This document shows, piece after piece, positions 23,135 through 31,225 of a DNA stretch of 64,000 bases. Each line of letters opens with the position of its first letter. The first letter of the stretch is position 1. The notes below the pieces were generated by a model. The model was not told where the DNA came from and did no database searches. It was given only the letters and a program-made list of their open reading frames with translations. A program made the translations under genes and the position numbers. Source of the DNA: Roseivirga sp. UBA6061. GTDB lineage: Bacteria > Bacteroidota > Bacteroidia > Cytophagales > Cyclobacteriaceae. The stretch spans positions 10,255-74,254 of the forward strand of contig DIYF01000055.1 of NCBI GenBank assembly GCA_002427745.1. The letters are read 5' to 3'.

Positions 23135-25591
23135 ATGCGCAGCCTGAATCAAATACTGGTTTTCCTTTTTTGCTGCAATGTGCTTTGTGCCCAGAGTGAC
23201 ATTCGGTACGTTTCTGACTCTGTGTATCAGCTGTCACAGGCCAATGCCATTGAATCCGTTTATCTCAACACAAACAAAGAAGTGTTTGAATTGGGTGAGG
23301 ACCTCTGGTTTGGTGCTACTGTGCTTCATTCACAATATTTGAGGCCATCAGACCTGAGTAAGACACTTTATGTAGAGTTGAGACTGGCTGAAGAAGACCG
23401 TAGCGTACAGACTGCGATGTATGCCCTGGAAAACGGTTTTGCAAATGGGCATATGTATCTGCCGGACAGCCTGCCTGCCGGGGAGTACTGGTTGACAGGC
23501 TTTACATCCAACTCTGTCAGATATGAAGACAGCCGGATCAAATCGGTCCGTAAAATTCTCCTGAAAGAGAAAATTGTACCCCAGGTACTCATTCAGGCCA
23601 ATTTTGATCAGGAATACTTTGAGAACAAGGACCATGTGCAGGGTACGGTAAGACTACTGACACCAGGGGGTGAACCAGTGGCAGGGGCAAAGACCATTGT
23701 GACTTTAAAAGATGGCAGAAAGGTGGCAGACCGGCTCAGAATTAGGTCTGATAGTACGGGCAGGATTAGTTTCGACTTTCGTCATAAGAGCACGGTGGCC
23801 AGATTATCTCTGTCAGTGAGAATGGACCATGACGGTCACGAAGAGCTGTTTGACTGCCCGATTCCTTATGACAAACAAAAGAGGCTTCAGCTACAGTTTC
23901 TGCCCGAAGGAGGAAACCTGGTAGCGGGGCTCAGCAATTATGTAGCCTTTAAGGCGGTAGACGAATCCGGTTTACCCATGGATATTCAGAAGGGAGTACT
24001 CTATGCGGATGGTGAGCCGGTAAGCGAGTTCAGCAGTGAGCATGATGGTATGGGGAAGTTTTCAATGTTTGCTGTGCCCGATGTAGACTATACTGTGCAG
24101 ATTATTGAGCCTGCGGTCGATAGTGTCTTTCAGTTTGTTAAAGTCGTGAACTCCGGGATGCAATTGAGCCTGCAGAAGCAGGAGCGGCATCAGCTCACCT
24201 TTGGGGTTACACAGTCCATGGGATTTCCACTGGATTCGGTGCACCTCATGGTCAAGCAGCGTGGCATACCCTTTTATCTGGCCTCAACTAAAATGAAACC
24301 ATCCGGTTTGCTATTGACGGTACCTCTGGATAAAGTTCATCAGGGAATTGTCGAAGCCACTCTGTTTGATCACAATCATATACCGGTGGCAGAAAGACTC
24401 GTCTTTGTAGGGTTGGATAAGCAGCTGGAGATTACCGCTACAGTGAGTGAAGAGATGTTGGGGGTAAAGGAAAAAGTACAGCTTAAACTCTCGGTAAAAG
24501 ATCAGGCGGGTATGCCGGTTGAATCGGCCCTGAGCGTCAGAGCAGTGGATGAGATGTTTGAGAGCCCCTTTGCTGAGACCAATATTCTGACACACTTTAT
24601 GTTGTCTAATGAGCTTAAGGGGAATGTCCACGAACCTGCCTATTACTTTGATAAATCAAATGCCAGTGCTGCAGCTCATTTAGATTTGTTGCTGCTTACC
24701 CAGGGCTGGAGAAGCTATATCTGGAACCAGCATGAACTAAAAGAGCAATCTGTAAAGGAACCTTTGCCGATGGTAGATTATGTGATGGGACAGGTAGTTC
24801 GAAAGAGTCTCACTGCCAGGGCCAGAAAGTCGAAATCACTTGAGGTACAAATTATCAGTAAGGGAGGGGCTGTGGTTACCCAGACCGACTCACTGGGCAG
24901 GTTTCCGATTGTCCACGAGTTTCTATTGGCCTCTACCGGCAGTGATGTGGTATTGAAAATGGAAAATCAGGCATCGGTAAAAATGAACTTCATCACCGGT
25001 TTCAGTCATACAGAGGCTCATAGGAGTGTAGATAAACTCTATTATCCCCTAAAGACGAGTCTGCAGGGGGGAAGAAACTGGAGCAAATTACCAAAGGCAC
25101 CAGCTGTGGCTAAGGAGGTGATGGGAGTAGAGGTAGTGGACACCAAACAGGAGTATGGCAGATTCAACGGGCAGAGCGGACGTTATGAAGGAAATCCCGG
25201 AGATTACGTTTGCCACTATAACATTCTGAATTGTCGTAATCACAGGTTCGGATCTGCACCAATTCCGGGAGCTATCTATCGTTTTGGCGGACGGATGGTG
25301 GTATATGAATTGCCGGGCAGGATTGCTGAAACCAATACCTTTAAGGCCTATTACAAGGTACCCGGCTTTTATCAGCCTGATTATGATGAGAAGCCGAAAG
25401 AAAAACTAATCCCCGACTTCAGAAATACCCTGTTATGGGAACCCAACTTACTAACTGATGAAAACGGAGAGGCAGAGATGACTTTTTTTACCTCTGACAT
25501 CCGGTCTGTATTCGATGGCACGGTGGAAGGAATGGGGGCGAATGGCCAGTTCGGATTAGTTAAGTTTAAGCTGGTGGTCTTAAAGGAGTAG
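23135..25591 (+). CDS. Large exported MG2-domain (macroglobulin-like) protein
   Basis: The start at ATG 23135 begins the signal peptide (MRSLNQILVFLFCC, cut near CAQSD); the 818-residue product is exported. The mature N-terminus, SVYLNTNKEVFELGEDLWFG, is the MG2-type strand pattern (Y-T-K-x-x-Y-x-x-G-E-x-x-W-F) of alpha-2-macroglobulin-like Bacteroidota proteins. Further Ig-like domains follow, and near the C-terminus NTLLWEPNLLTDENGEAEM matches the conserved macroglobulin-like closing domain. There is no thioester motif (CGEQ). It stands alone between leftward genes and converges on the amidase with 29 bp between stops. Role unknown; an outer-membrane-linked structural or peptidase-inhibitor-like function is possible. 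Confidence 0.75.
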   Translation: MRSLNQILVFLFCCNVLCAQSDIRYVSDSVYQLSQANAIESVYLNTNKEVFELGEDLWFGATVLHSQYLRPSDLSKTLYVELRLAEEDRSVQTAMYALENGFANGHMYLPDSLPAGEYWLTGFTSNSVRYEDSRIKSVRKILLKEKIVPQVLIQANFDQEYFENKDHVQGTVRLLTPGGEPVAGAKTIVTLKDGRKVADRLRIRSDSTGRISFDFRHKSTVARLSLSVRMDHDGHEELFDCPIPYDKQKRLQLQFLPEGGNLVAGLSNYVAFKAVDESGLPMDIQKGVLYADGEPVSEFSSEHDGMGKFSMFAVPDVDYTVQIIEPAVDSVFQFVKVVNSGMQLSLQKQERHQLTFGVTQSMGFPLDSVHLMVKQRGIPFYLASTKMKPSGLLLTVPLDKVHQGIVEATLFDHNHIPVAERLVFVGLDKQLEITATVSEEMLGVKEKVQLKLSVKDQAGMPVESALSVRAVDEMFESPFAETNILTHFMLSNELKGNVHEPAYYFDKSNASAAAHLDLLLLTQGWRSYIWNQHELKEQSVKEPLPMVDYVMGQVVRKSLTARARKSKSLEVQIISKGGAVVTQTDSLGRFPIVHEFLLASTGSDVVLKMENQASVKMNFITGFSHTEAHRSVDKLYYPLKTSLQGGRNWSKLPKAPAVAKEVMGVEVVDTKQEYGRFNGQSGRYEGNPGDYVCHYNILNCRNHRFGSAPIPGAIYRFGGRMVVYELPGRIAETNTFKAYYKVPGFYQPDYDEKPKEKLIPDFRNTLLWEPNLLTDENGEAEMTFFTSDIRSVFDGTVEGMGANGQFGLVKFKLVVLKE

Positions 25592-25620
25592 TTTGTAAGG
25601 ATATTAGGGACACTGTCCGT

Positions 25621-26739
25621 TTATTCCTTTTTAAAATCGGCAATCAGGCCCTCAGAGATCCATTTGGCCAGAGCTTCCCGGTTGTTGTAGTCGAGAATTC
25701 TCTTTTGATCCTTCGTGTTTTTCAGGTTGCCCAGCTCGATATACACCATGGCAGGCATGGTATTCCTTACCACATATAGTCCGCTACGTGAGGTCACCGT
25801 TCCCGAGTACTTTCTATTGGGCTGGTAACGGGCGTATTTCTGCTTAAAGGTAGCCTGTATGCTTTCAGCGAGTCTTTTGCCCTTTTTACTACGTTCATGA
25901 TGGTAGAAAAAGACATCAATTACTTCACCCACACTGCGACTGTCTATGTGCGTAACGATAAGCCTCTGATAGCCTTTGCCATTGTTGTTTTGAAGAAACA
26001 GTGCATTCACACTCTCAGTGCGCTGTTTAAGACGCAGCCGCTGACTTCTGGGGATCTTCTTTTTGGGATAATTCACTTCATCATAGTCCACCTCAAGCAG
26101 TCGCTGGTCGCGGATGCCGTCATTGGGGTCCTGAATGATGATATAAACTTTAGCGCCTTTGGCAATGAGCTTTCTGGCCAGACGCAGGTTCACATCATAA
26201 GCATACTCATCTTCAGATACCAGCTTTCTGCCTTGTTTGATCAGCGCTCCGGGGTCCGGTCCGCCATGACCGGAGATCAGGTAATAAATGGCTCCTTTTA
26301 GCTCATCGCTTTCTATCGTTACATTCTCAAGCTTCTTTCCGAAGAGAGGTTGTTTAAAAACTCTGGGTTTGGGAGGCTCCTCCTTGGGCGGGGCAATTTC
26401 TACCGCTTCTTTCTTTGCTATGACAGTGGTATCAGCAGTTGCTTCGGGTACCTGATTGACTGAATCTGGTTGGGAGACTGTTTTAGTTTCTTCTTTTTCC
26501 TCACTAACCGGAAGAATGTACTTTCTGCCGATGTAAAGCCCATTCTTTTTGCTGATGTTCTTCTTATTCAGCTTTACAAAGTCCTTATAGTATTTGCCTG
26601 GATCGAGTCCGTTTCTTCGCAGCAGGGAGATAATACCGTCACCGCGTTGGGCGGTAACTGTTTTATTGGTGGTCTGGGCACTGGCTAATGCGGAGAGCAT
26701 TAAGAGGCAAAAGAATAAGAGCAGACCTGTTTTTTTCAC
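25621..26739 (-). CDS. N-acetylmuramoyl-L-alanine amidase (Amidase_3) with LysM-like N-terminus
   Basis: A 372-residue exported peptidoglycan hydrolase with a GTG start at 26739 and a signal peptide (residues 1-21, ASA|QT). Residues ~27-77 resemble a LysM-type module (TAQRGDGIISLLRRNG ... GLYIGRKYILP), then a Pro/Glu/Lys-rich linker at ~80-135. The Amidase_3 domain at ~148-370 has zinc-site residues in ISGHGGPDPGA (His158), SEDEYAYDVN (Glu178) and LIVTHIDSRS (His), and the catalytic Glu in MVYIELGNLKN. All key residues are present, so it is predicted active in cell-wall remodelling. The long linker suggests it spans or scans the murein. It is 54 bp from the next leftward gene. Confidence 0.9.
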   Translation of the reverse strand: MKKTGLLLFFCLLMLSALASAQTTNKTVTAQRGDGIISLLRRNGLDPGKYYKDFVKLNKKNISKKNGLYIGRKYILPVSEEKEETKTVSQPDSVNQVPEATADTTVIAKKEAVEIAPPKEEPPKPRVFKQPLFGKKLENVTIESDELKGAIYYLISGHGGPDPGALIKQGRKLVSEDEYAYDVNLRLARKLIAKGAKVYIIIQDPNDGIRDQRLLEVDYDEVNYPKKKIPRSQRLRLKQRTESVNALFLQNNNGKGYQRLIVTHIDSRSVGEVIDVFFYHHERSKKGKRLAESIQATFKQKYARYQPNRKYSGTVTSRSGLYVVRNTMPAMVYIELGNLKNTKDQKRILDYNNREALAKWISEGLIADFKKE

Positions 26740-26793
26740 TCCGGGGAGATGTGCTGATTGAGGGTTTTAAAATGGCGAAAAGTGAGGGGATTG

Positions 26794-28014
26794 TCAATCA
26801 ATGCCCGGACCAAATAGCCTGAATTCTGCCTGATCTTCATTTTCCTGTTCTTTAACCCGGAAATGTATGCCCTGATTGCTCACAAACTGAGCGCTGGAAC
26901 CAAAGCTTCTGATCTGAATTTCTTCTACGGGGAGGTCATAATAGTACCGGTCTTCCGTTTCAAGGTCAATTACCACTAGGGTAGCTCCGAAAACCACAGG
27001 CACTTCCTTACCATTATGCGGGCTGATGCCCGCTCTGGTTCCATGGCTCATTACCCGGTATATAAATTTACCCTGAGGGTCAATAAAGGCACTTTCATAG
27101 ACAGGAGGTTGATTCAGGATTGTAGGTTTTCCTACCTGGCCCTTTCCAAAAAGTATCTCATTGTTCTTAAGGTAAGTTGCGAAATCTATTACTTCGTACG
27201 CAGGCACCCCGGCATAGAAGCTCTTAACAAGTGTCTGATCACGGAATACCCTGATACTGTCTGATATACTGGAGGTGGCATAAAGGTATTCACCATCGTG
27301 CATCATGTGTCTGTGTATTTTTACATAGCTCTTATTCTCTTTTTTCGCTTCCTCCAGGAAAGACATAATTCCCTCATAGTCACTGAAGAGGTCTTTGGCC
27401 CTGCTAGAGTCAGCTTCTGGTTTTGTATTGCTGAAATCAAGTGTACCTCTGAGGAAAGGAAAGTGCGCTGCCTGTTTTTTGTAATGTCCCTCGATAGAAC
27501 CATGAATTCCTTTTTCAGACAGGTAGCTCGACTGGTCGAACTGCAGCCTTATATCTTCGCTTCTGAAGTTCGGACCTTTACTCGCTTTGGATATGATTTC
27601 CCCGTTTCCATTAATCAGGAAGTATCCATAGAAGTTGGTATCGATAAATATCGAATCCAGCGAATGCAGATAGTAGTCAGGACTCATAAATACGTAAACA
27701 TTGTTCGGGCCCTCACGGTAAAGCTTCACCTGTTTGGTAAGCGTTCCTGATGTGTAGTCGTGGATATAAAAGCTATTGGTATTGGAGTCGAAGAAGGAGA
27801 GGTACTCTGTGCCATCAATCTCATTGACCTGGAGGTTGAACATCTGGTCAAAGTTGGCCAGACTGTCCAGAGGCAGCGTATAAATACCTTTATCGATAAG
27901 CTGTATTGGTACCTGAGCGACTTCAGGCGTTACTTTTACACCAAATGATTTCTCACTTTTACCGCAGGCAGCCAGGACTAACAGAGGGCACAGGAGGAAC
28001 AGGACTCTTCTCAT
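26794..28014 (-). CDS. Propeller-like lipoprotein (DUF4221-like)
   Basis: A 406-residue lipoprotein (LAAC, Cys17) with no further membrane segments. The mature part is beta-rich, with repeated D-S-x-x-x-Y and short strand-turn blocks (LSFFDSNTNSFYIHDY, IFIDTNFYGYFLINGNGEI), in line with a six-bladed propeller of the DUF4221 type found in Cytophagales; this family name is from memory and moderately sure. It lies upstream of the amidase on the same strand with 54 bp between. Function unknown; a sensor or scaffold at the outer membrane is possible. Confidence 0.65.
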   Translation of the reverse strand: MRRVLFLLCPLLVLAACGKSEKSFGVKVTPEVAQVPIQLIDKGIYTLPLDSLANFDQMFNLQVNEIDGTEYLSFFDSNTNSFYIHDYTSGTLTKQVKLYREGPNNVYVFMSPDYYLHSLDSIFIDTNFYGYFLINGNGEIISKASKGPNFRSEDIRLQFDQSSYLSEKGIHGSIEGHYKKQAAHFPFLRGTLDFSNTKPEADSSRAKDLFSDYEGIMSFLEEAKKENKSYVKIHRHMMHDGEYLYATSSISDSIRVFRDQTLVKSFYAGVPAYEVIDFATYLKNNEILFGKGQVGKPTILNQPPVYESAFIDPQGKFIYRVMSHGTRAGISPHNGKEVPVVFGATLVVIDLETEDRYYYDLPVEEIQIRSFGSSAQFVSNQGIHFRVKEQENEDQAEFRLFGPGID

Positions 28015-28120
28015 TCTTACTGATTATTTCAATTTGAGCCAGAAGATGACTAAACTTTTCGTTAAACGGAGAGCTTTTAACAAACATTAAGATTAAACCC
28101 GAAAGGGGGAAGGGCAGACC

Positions 28121-29515
28121 TCAGACCACGACACTGAACCTGGTGCCACCATGCTCTCGGTCGGTTTGAAAACTGATATCGCCCTGGTGTAAATGGACAA
28201 TCTGTTTTACGAGGCTGAGCCCAACACCAGAACCGCTTTCTTTGGTGGTATAGAAAGGAATAAAGATTTTGTCTGCTACTTCTGCAGGAATGCCCGAACC
28301 GTTGTCCTTCACAGTAATTGCAAATGAGGAATGATGCGCGTTGGAAGATGTCTTTCCGTTTCCATTTACGCCATTCCCATTGGTGGTTGGTTTTACTATA
28401 AGGCTGATCTGGCCTTCGGATGAAGAAATTGCCTCTTTGGCATTTTTCAGCAAATTGATGAAAACCTGCTCCATCAGATCAGGATCTATCTGTAAGGTGA
28501 ATTCCTCTTCGGGGAGCTGACTGTCAAACTGTATCTGAGTGCCCGCCAGGGTAGGAGTAAACAGAGAGATGATGCGCTGAAAATACAGCTGACCTTCTAC
28601 CGGTTTGATATTGGGCAGGGGAATGCGCGTGAGACTTCTGTATGCCTGGGTAAAATTCATCAGACCTTCACTTCTGTGCTCAATCGCGTCCAATCCGTCA
28701 TGTAGCGAAGAAAGCTGCTCAGGACTCATGGCAACACCACTGTTTTGTGACTGACTGACCATCATGTTCAAAGTACCCGAAAGTGAGGTGATCGGAGCCA
28801 CAGAATTCATGATTTCGTGGGTCAAAACGCGGATTAGTTTCTGCCAGGCGCTCATTTCGTTTTCATCCAGCTCACCTTTGATGTCCTGAATTGATACAAG
28901 TTTGAAATCCTTTTGGCGCAACCTGAACTCTGACACATTGATGGAGAACTGGTACAATTTACCATCAATGGTGGTCTTGAGCACCTTGGATTCACCTCCA
29001 TGCATTTGCTCAAAATGATCATGGAGGTCGGGGCTGATACGCCCGATCGTATGTAAGTTAATAAGCTCCTTTTTTCCCAGCAGTTCCTTTAGGGAGTCAT
29101 TGACCAGGTGTACCCGGCCTTTGTCATCGAAGGATATAATGCCTACACCCAGCTGCTGAATCAGCGTGGTGAGGTAGTAGAATTCACCGGCTTCCTGCTG
29201 AGAGACTTCAATGAACTTTTGATTCACCTGATTGAAAGTGGCGTATAGCTGCCGGAAGCTTTTGCCTTTGCGCTGAGCAGAGTATTTAATGGTAAAATCA
29301 TTGTGTATAATGGCCTGCAGAAAGTTAGAGGTGTCCTTGTTGCTTCTGTTGATAAAGTAGAAAAGCTCCATCACCACAAAGAAGATAAACAAGCCAATGA
29401 AGAAAATTCTGATATAGTTGAGCTGGATATAGCTGAAGTAAAGCAGGCCAAAAAGACCCGCTGTGATCAGCAGAAGCCGTATTATGATCAGAAAGCGAAA
29501 ATCTCTAAAGCTCAT
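28121..29515 (-). CDS. NtrY-like sensor histidine kinase
   Basis: A 464-residue kinase; ATG 29515 is chosen because it overlaps the preceding response regulator stop by 11 bp. Two closely spaced membrane helices at ~9-30 and ~34-55 leave almost no periplasmic loop. A linker and PAS-like domain (~115-215) follow. The histidine motif RVLTHEIMNSVAPITSLSG (His233) is of the NtrY type. HATPase motifs include N in LLKNAKEAI, DNGSGIP and SGSGVGLSLVKQI. A short Asn/Gly-rich insert (NGNGVNGNGK) lies within the ATPase domain. With the response regulator it forms a two-component system facing the permease row at 31226. Confidence 0.93.
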   Translation of the reverse strand: MSFRDFRFLIIIRLLLITAGLFGLLYFSYIQLNYIRIFFIGLFIFFVVMELFYFINRSNKDTSNFLQAIIHNDFTIKYSAQRKGKSFRQLYATFNQVNQKFIEVSQQEAGEFYYLTTLIQQLGVGIISFDDKGRVHLVNDSLKELLGKKELINLHTIGRISPDLHDHFEQMHGGESKVLKTTIDGKLYQFSINVSEFRLRQKDFKLVSIQDIKGELDENEMSAWQKLIRVLTHEIMNSVAPITSLSGTLNMMVSQSQNSGVAMSPEQLSSLHDGLDAIEHRSEGLMNFTQAYRSLTRIPLPNIKPVEGQLYFQRIISLFTPTLAGTQIQFDSQLPEEEFTLQIDPDLMEQVFINLLKNAKEAISSSEGQISLIVKPTTNGNGVNGNGKTSSNAHHSSFAITVKDNGSGIPAEVADKIFIPFYTTKESGSGVGLSLVKQIVHLHQGDISFQTDREHGGTRFSVVV

Positions 29516-30875
29516 ACTTCTCCATTCTGCGATACATGGCACCGCGACTTAACCCGAGCTCCTGTGCCGCATTGCTGATATTGCCCTGATGCTTTTTCAT
29601 GGCCGTTTCCAGTGCCCATTTCTCCAGGTCTTCCAGATTGAGCGATTCGAAGGGCTGCTCCTGAGAGGTATTGGTATCGGCCAGGCTGAAATCTCCTACG
29701 TGTAACTGCTTGCCATCGCTCATAATCACAGCTCGCTCAATGGCATGCTGTAGTTCGCGAATATTGCCCGGCCAGTCATATTTACAGAGCTTTTTAAGAA
29801 CGTAGTCAGGCACATACATTCCTTTTTTACCATACTTGTTTTTGTACAGATTGAGAAAATGCTCTGCCAGCAGGGGGATATCTTCTATGCGCTCTCTGAG
29901 AGGGGGGAGCTTGATCTCTATGGTATTGATCCTGAACAGCAGATCCTGTCTGAATTCATCTTCCTGCACCATTTGAGGCAGGTTGGCATTGGTAGCACAA
30001 ATCAATCGGGCATCAATGTCTTCGCTGTCATTACTTCCCACAGGTACCACTTTCTGGTCCTGAATTACCCTGAGCAGCTTGGCTTGCAGCGGGGTGATGA
30101 GGTTGCCTATTTCATCAAGGAAAATCGAGCCCCCGTTGGCAGCAGCGAATTTGCCCATCCTGTCAGACTTGGCGTCTGTAAAAGCACCTTTCTTATGGCC
30201 GAAGAGCTCACTCTCAAACAGCGTTTCAGTAATGGCTCCCATATCCACACTCACAAATACCTCGTCAGCCCGGTGTGATGCCCTGTGTATTGCTCTGGCA
30301 ACCAGCTCCTTACCAGTGCCGTTTTCTCCCGTAATGAGCACGTTGGCATCCGTTTGTGCTACCTTTTCAATTTGCCTGAGCACGGATTTAATTGCTTCAG
30401 ATTCCCCGATGATATCAGCAAAGGGCGCATGCAGCATAGAATTAAGCACCGTCTGTTTAGAAGTGAGCTGCTGAATTTTTTTGGCAGAACGATTGAGCTG
30501 AAATGCTGCGGCAATGGTGGTGAGCAGCTTTTCGTTTTGCCAGGGTTTTACCAGGAAATCAAAGGCACCCTCTTTGATGGCTTCTACCGCCAGGTTAATC
30601 TCTCCGTAAGCGGTGATAAAAACCACACTAGTGTCAGGAGATAGGCTTTTTACCAGTTTAAGGTACTTAAGCCCGTCTTTTCCCTCAGTTTCCCCTGCCT
30701 TGAAATTCATATCAAGTATCACCACATCGTAGTGGTTTTCTGCGAGAGCCGATTCTATCTGTAAAGGGTTGTTGATGCCTCTTACATCTGTATAATGTTG
30801 TTCCAGTAGAATACGAATGGATAACATCACATAGTTATCATCATCTACTATAAGAATGCGTCCGTTTTCTTTCAT
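29505..30875 (-). CDS. Sigma-54 activator-like response regulator with GAFTDA loop
   Basis: A 456-residue NtrC-family regulator; ATG 30875 is chosen over GTG 30884. The receiver has Asp55 (VVILDMNF), the AAA+ domain Walker A GENGTGKE and Walker B FLDEIGN, and a C-terminal Fis-type HTH (ISNAAQELGLSRGAMYRRM). The sigma-54 contact loop reads GAFTDA instead of GAFTGA, a change I have seen as common in Bacteroidota members of this family. The gene overlaps the histidine kinase by 11 bp. It is divergent from the five-permease row, so it likely controls it. I could not find a -24/-12 sigma-54 promoter upstream of the permeases. Confidence 0.92.
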   Translation of the reverse strand: MKENGRILIVDDDNYVMLSIRILLEQHYTDVRGINNPLQIESALAENHYDVVILDMNFKAGETEGKDGLKYLKLVKSLSPDTSVVFITAYGEINLAVEAIKEGAFDFLVKPWQNEKLLTTIAAAFQLNRSAKKIQQLTSKQTVLNSMLHAPFADIIGESEAIKSVLRQIEKVAQTDANVLITGENGTGKELVARAIHRASHRADEVFVSVDMGAITETLFESELFGHKKGAFTDAKSDRMGKFAAANGGSIFLDEIGNLITPLQAKLLRVIQDQKVVPVGSNDSEDIDARLICATNANLPQMVQEDEFRQDLLFRINTIEIKLPPLRERIEDIPLLAEHFLNLYKNKYGKKGMYVPDYVLKKLCKYDWPGNIRELQHAIERAVIMSDGKQLHVGDFSLADTNTSQEQPFESLNLEDLEKWALETAMKKHQGNISNAAQELGLSRGAMYRRMEKYEL

Positions 30876-31225
30876 ACCTGCCACAATGGGCGATTATTAT
30901 ACCAGTGTTAAAAATGAGAGGTCTAAAGTAATTAAAAACCTGAGTAATTCTTTTGAAGCCGGTCAGGAGAAAAGTCTCATAAAAGGTGCTCGTTCCTTTT
31001 TGAGGCCAGATTATACGAGCACTGAAATTCATTTTTAAATTCATGAAAACGGGACTGATCCACGCGATAAATATTGTTGAAGATTGTCCACAAATGGGCA
31101 TTGCCGTTTTGCTGATGGACAAGAAAAGGTATGGGATATCAGTGTTTGAGGTGTTAACCTGTTGCTAGTCAGTGCTTTATGTTGTTGGTATGAAAATGGA
31201 CAAGGAATAAGCAAACAAAAAGGCC
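30876..31225. other. Divergent intergenic region between two-component operon and permease row
   Basis: A 350-bp stretch that must hold promoters for the leftward regulator/kinase pair and the rightward permeases. I checked for GG-N10-GC sigma-54 sites on both strands and found none that fit. Short AT-rich inverted repeats (TGAAATT ... AAATTCA near 31020-31045) are present. Open frames here show no protein features. Confidence 0.5.

Noticed and set aside
25595..25620. Short inverted repeat GGACA/TGTCC as terminator
   Set aside because: Only 5 bp with one-base loop; too weak to call between the convergent genes.
30876..31225. Possible sigma-54 promoter upstream of the permease row
   Set aside because: No GG-N10-GC site on either strand; nearest candidates have 12-13 bases between the doublets.
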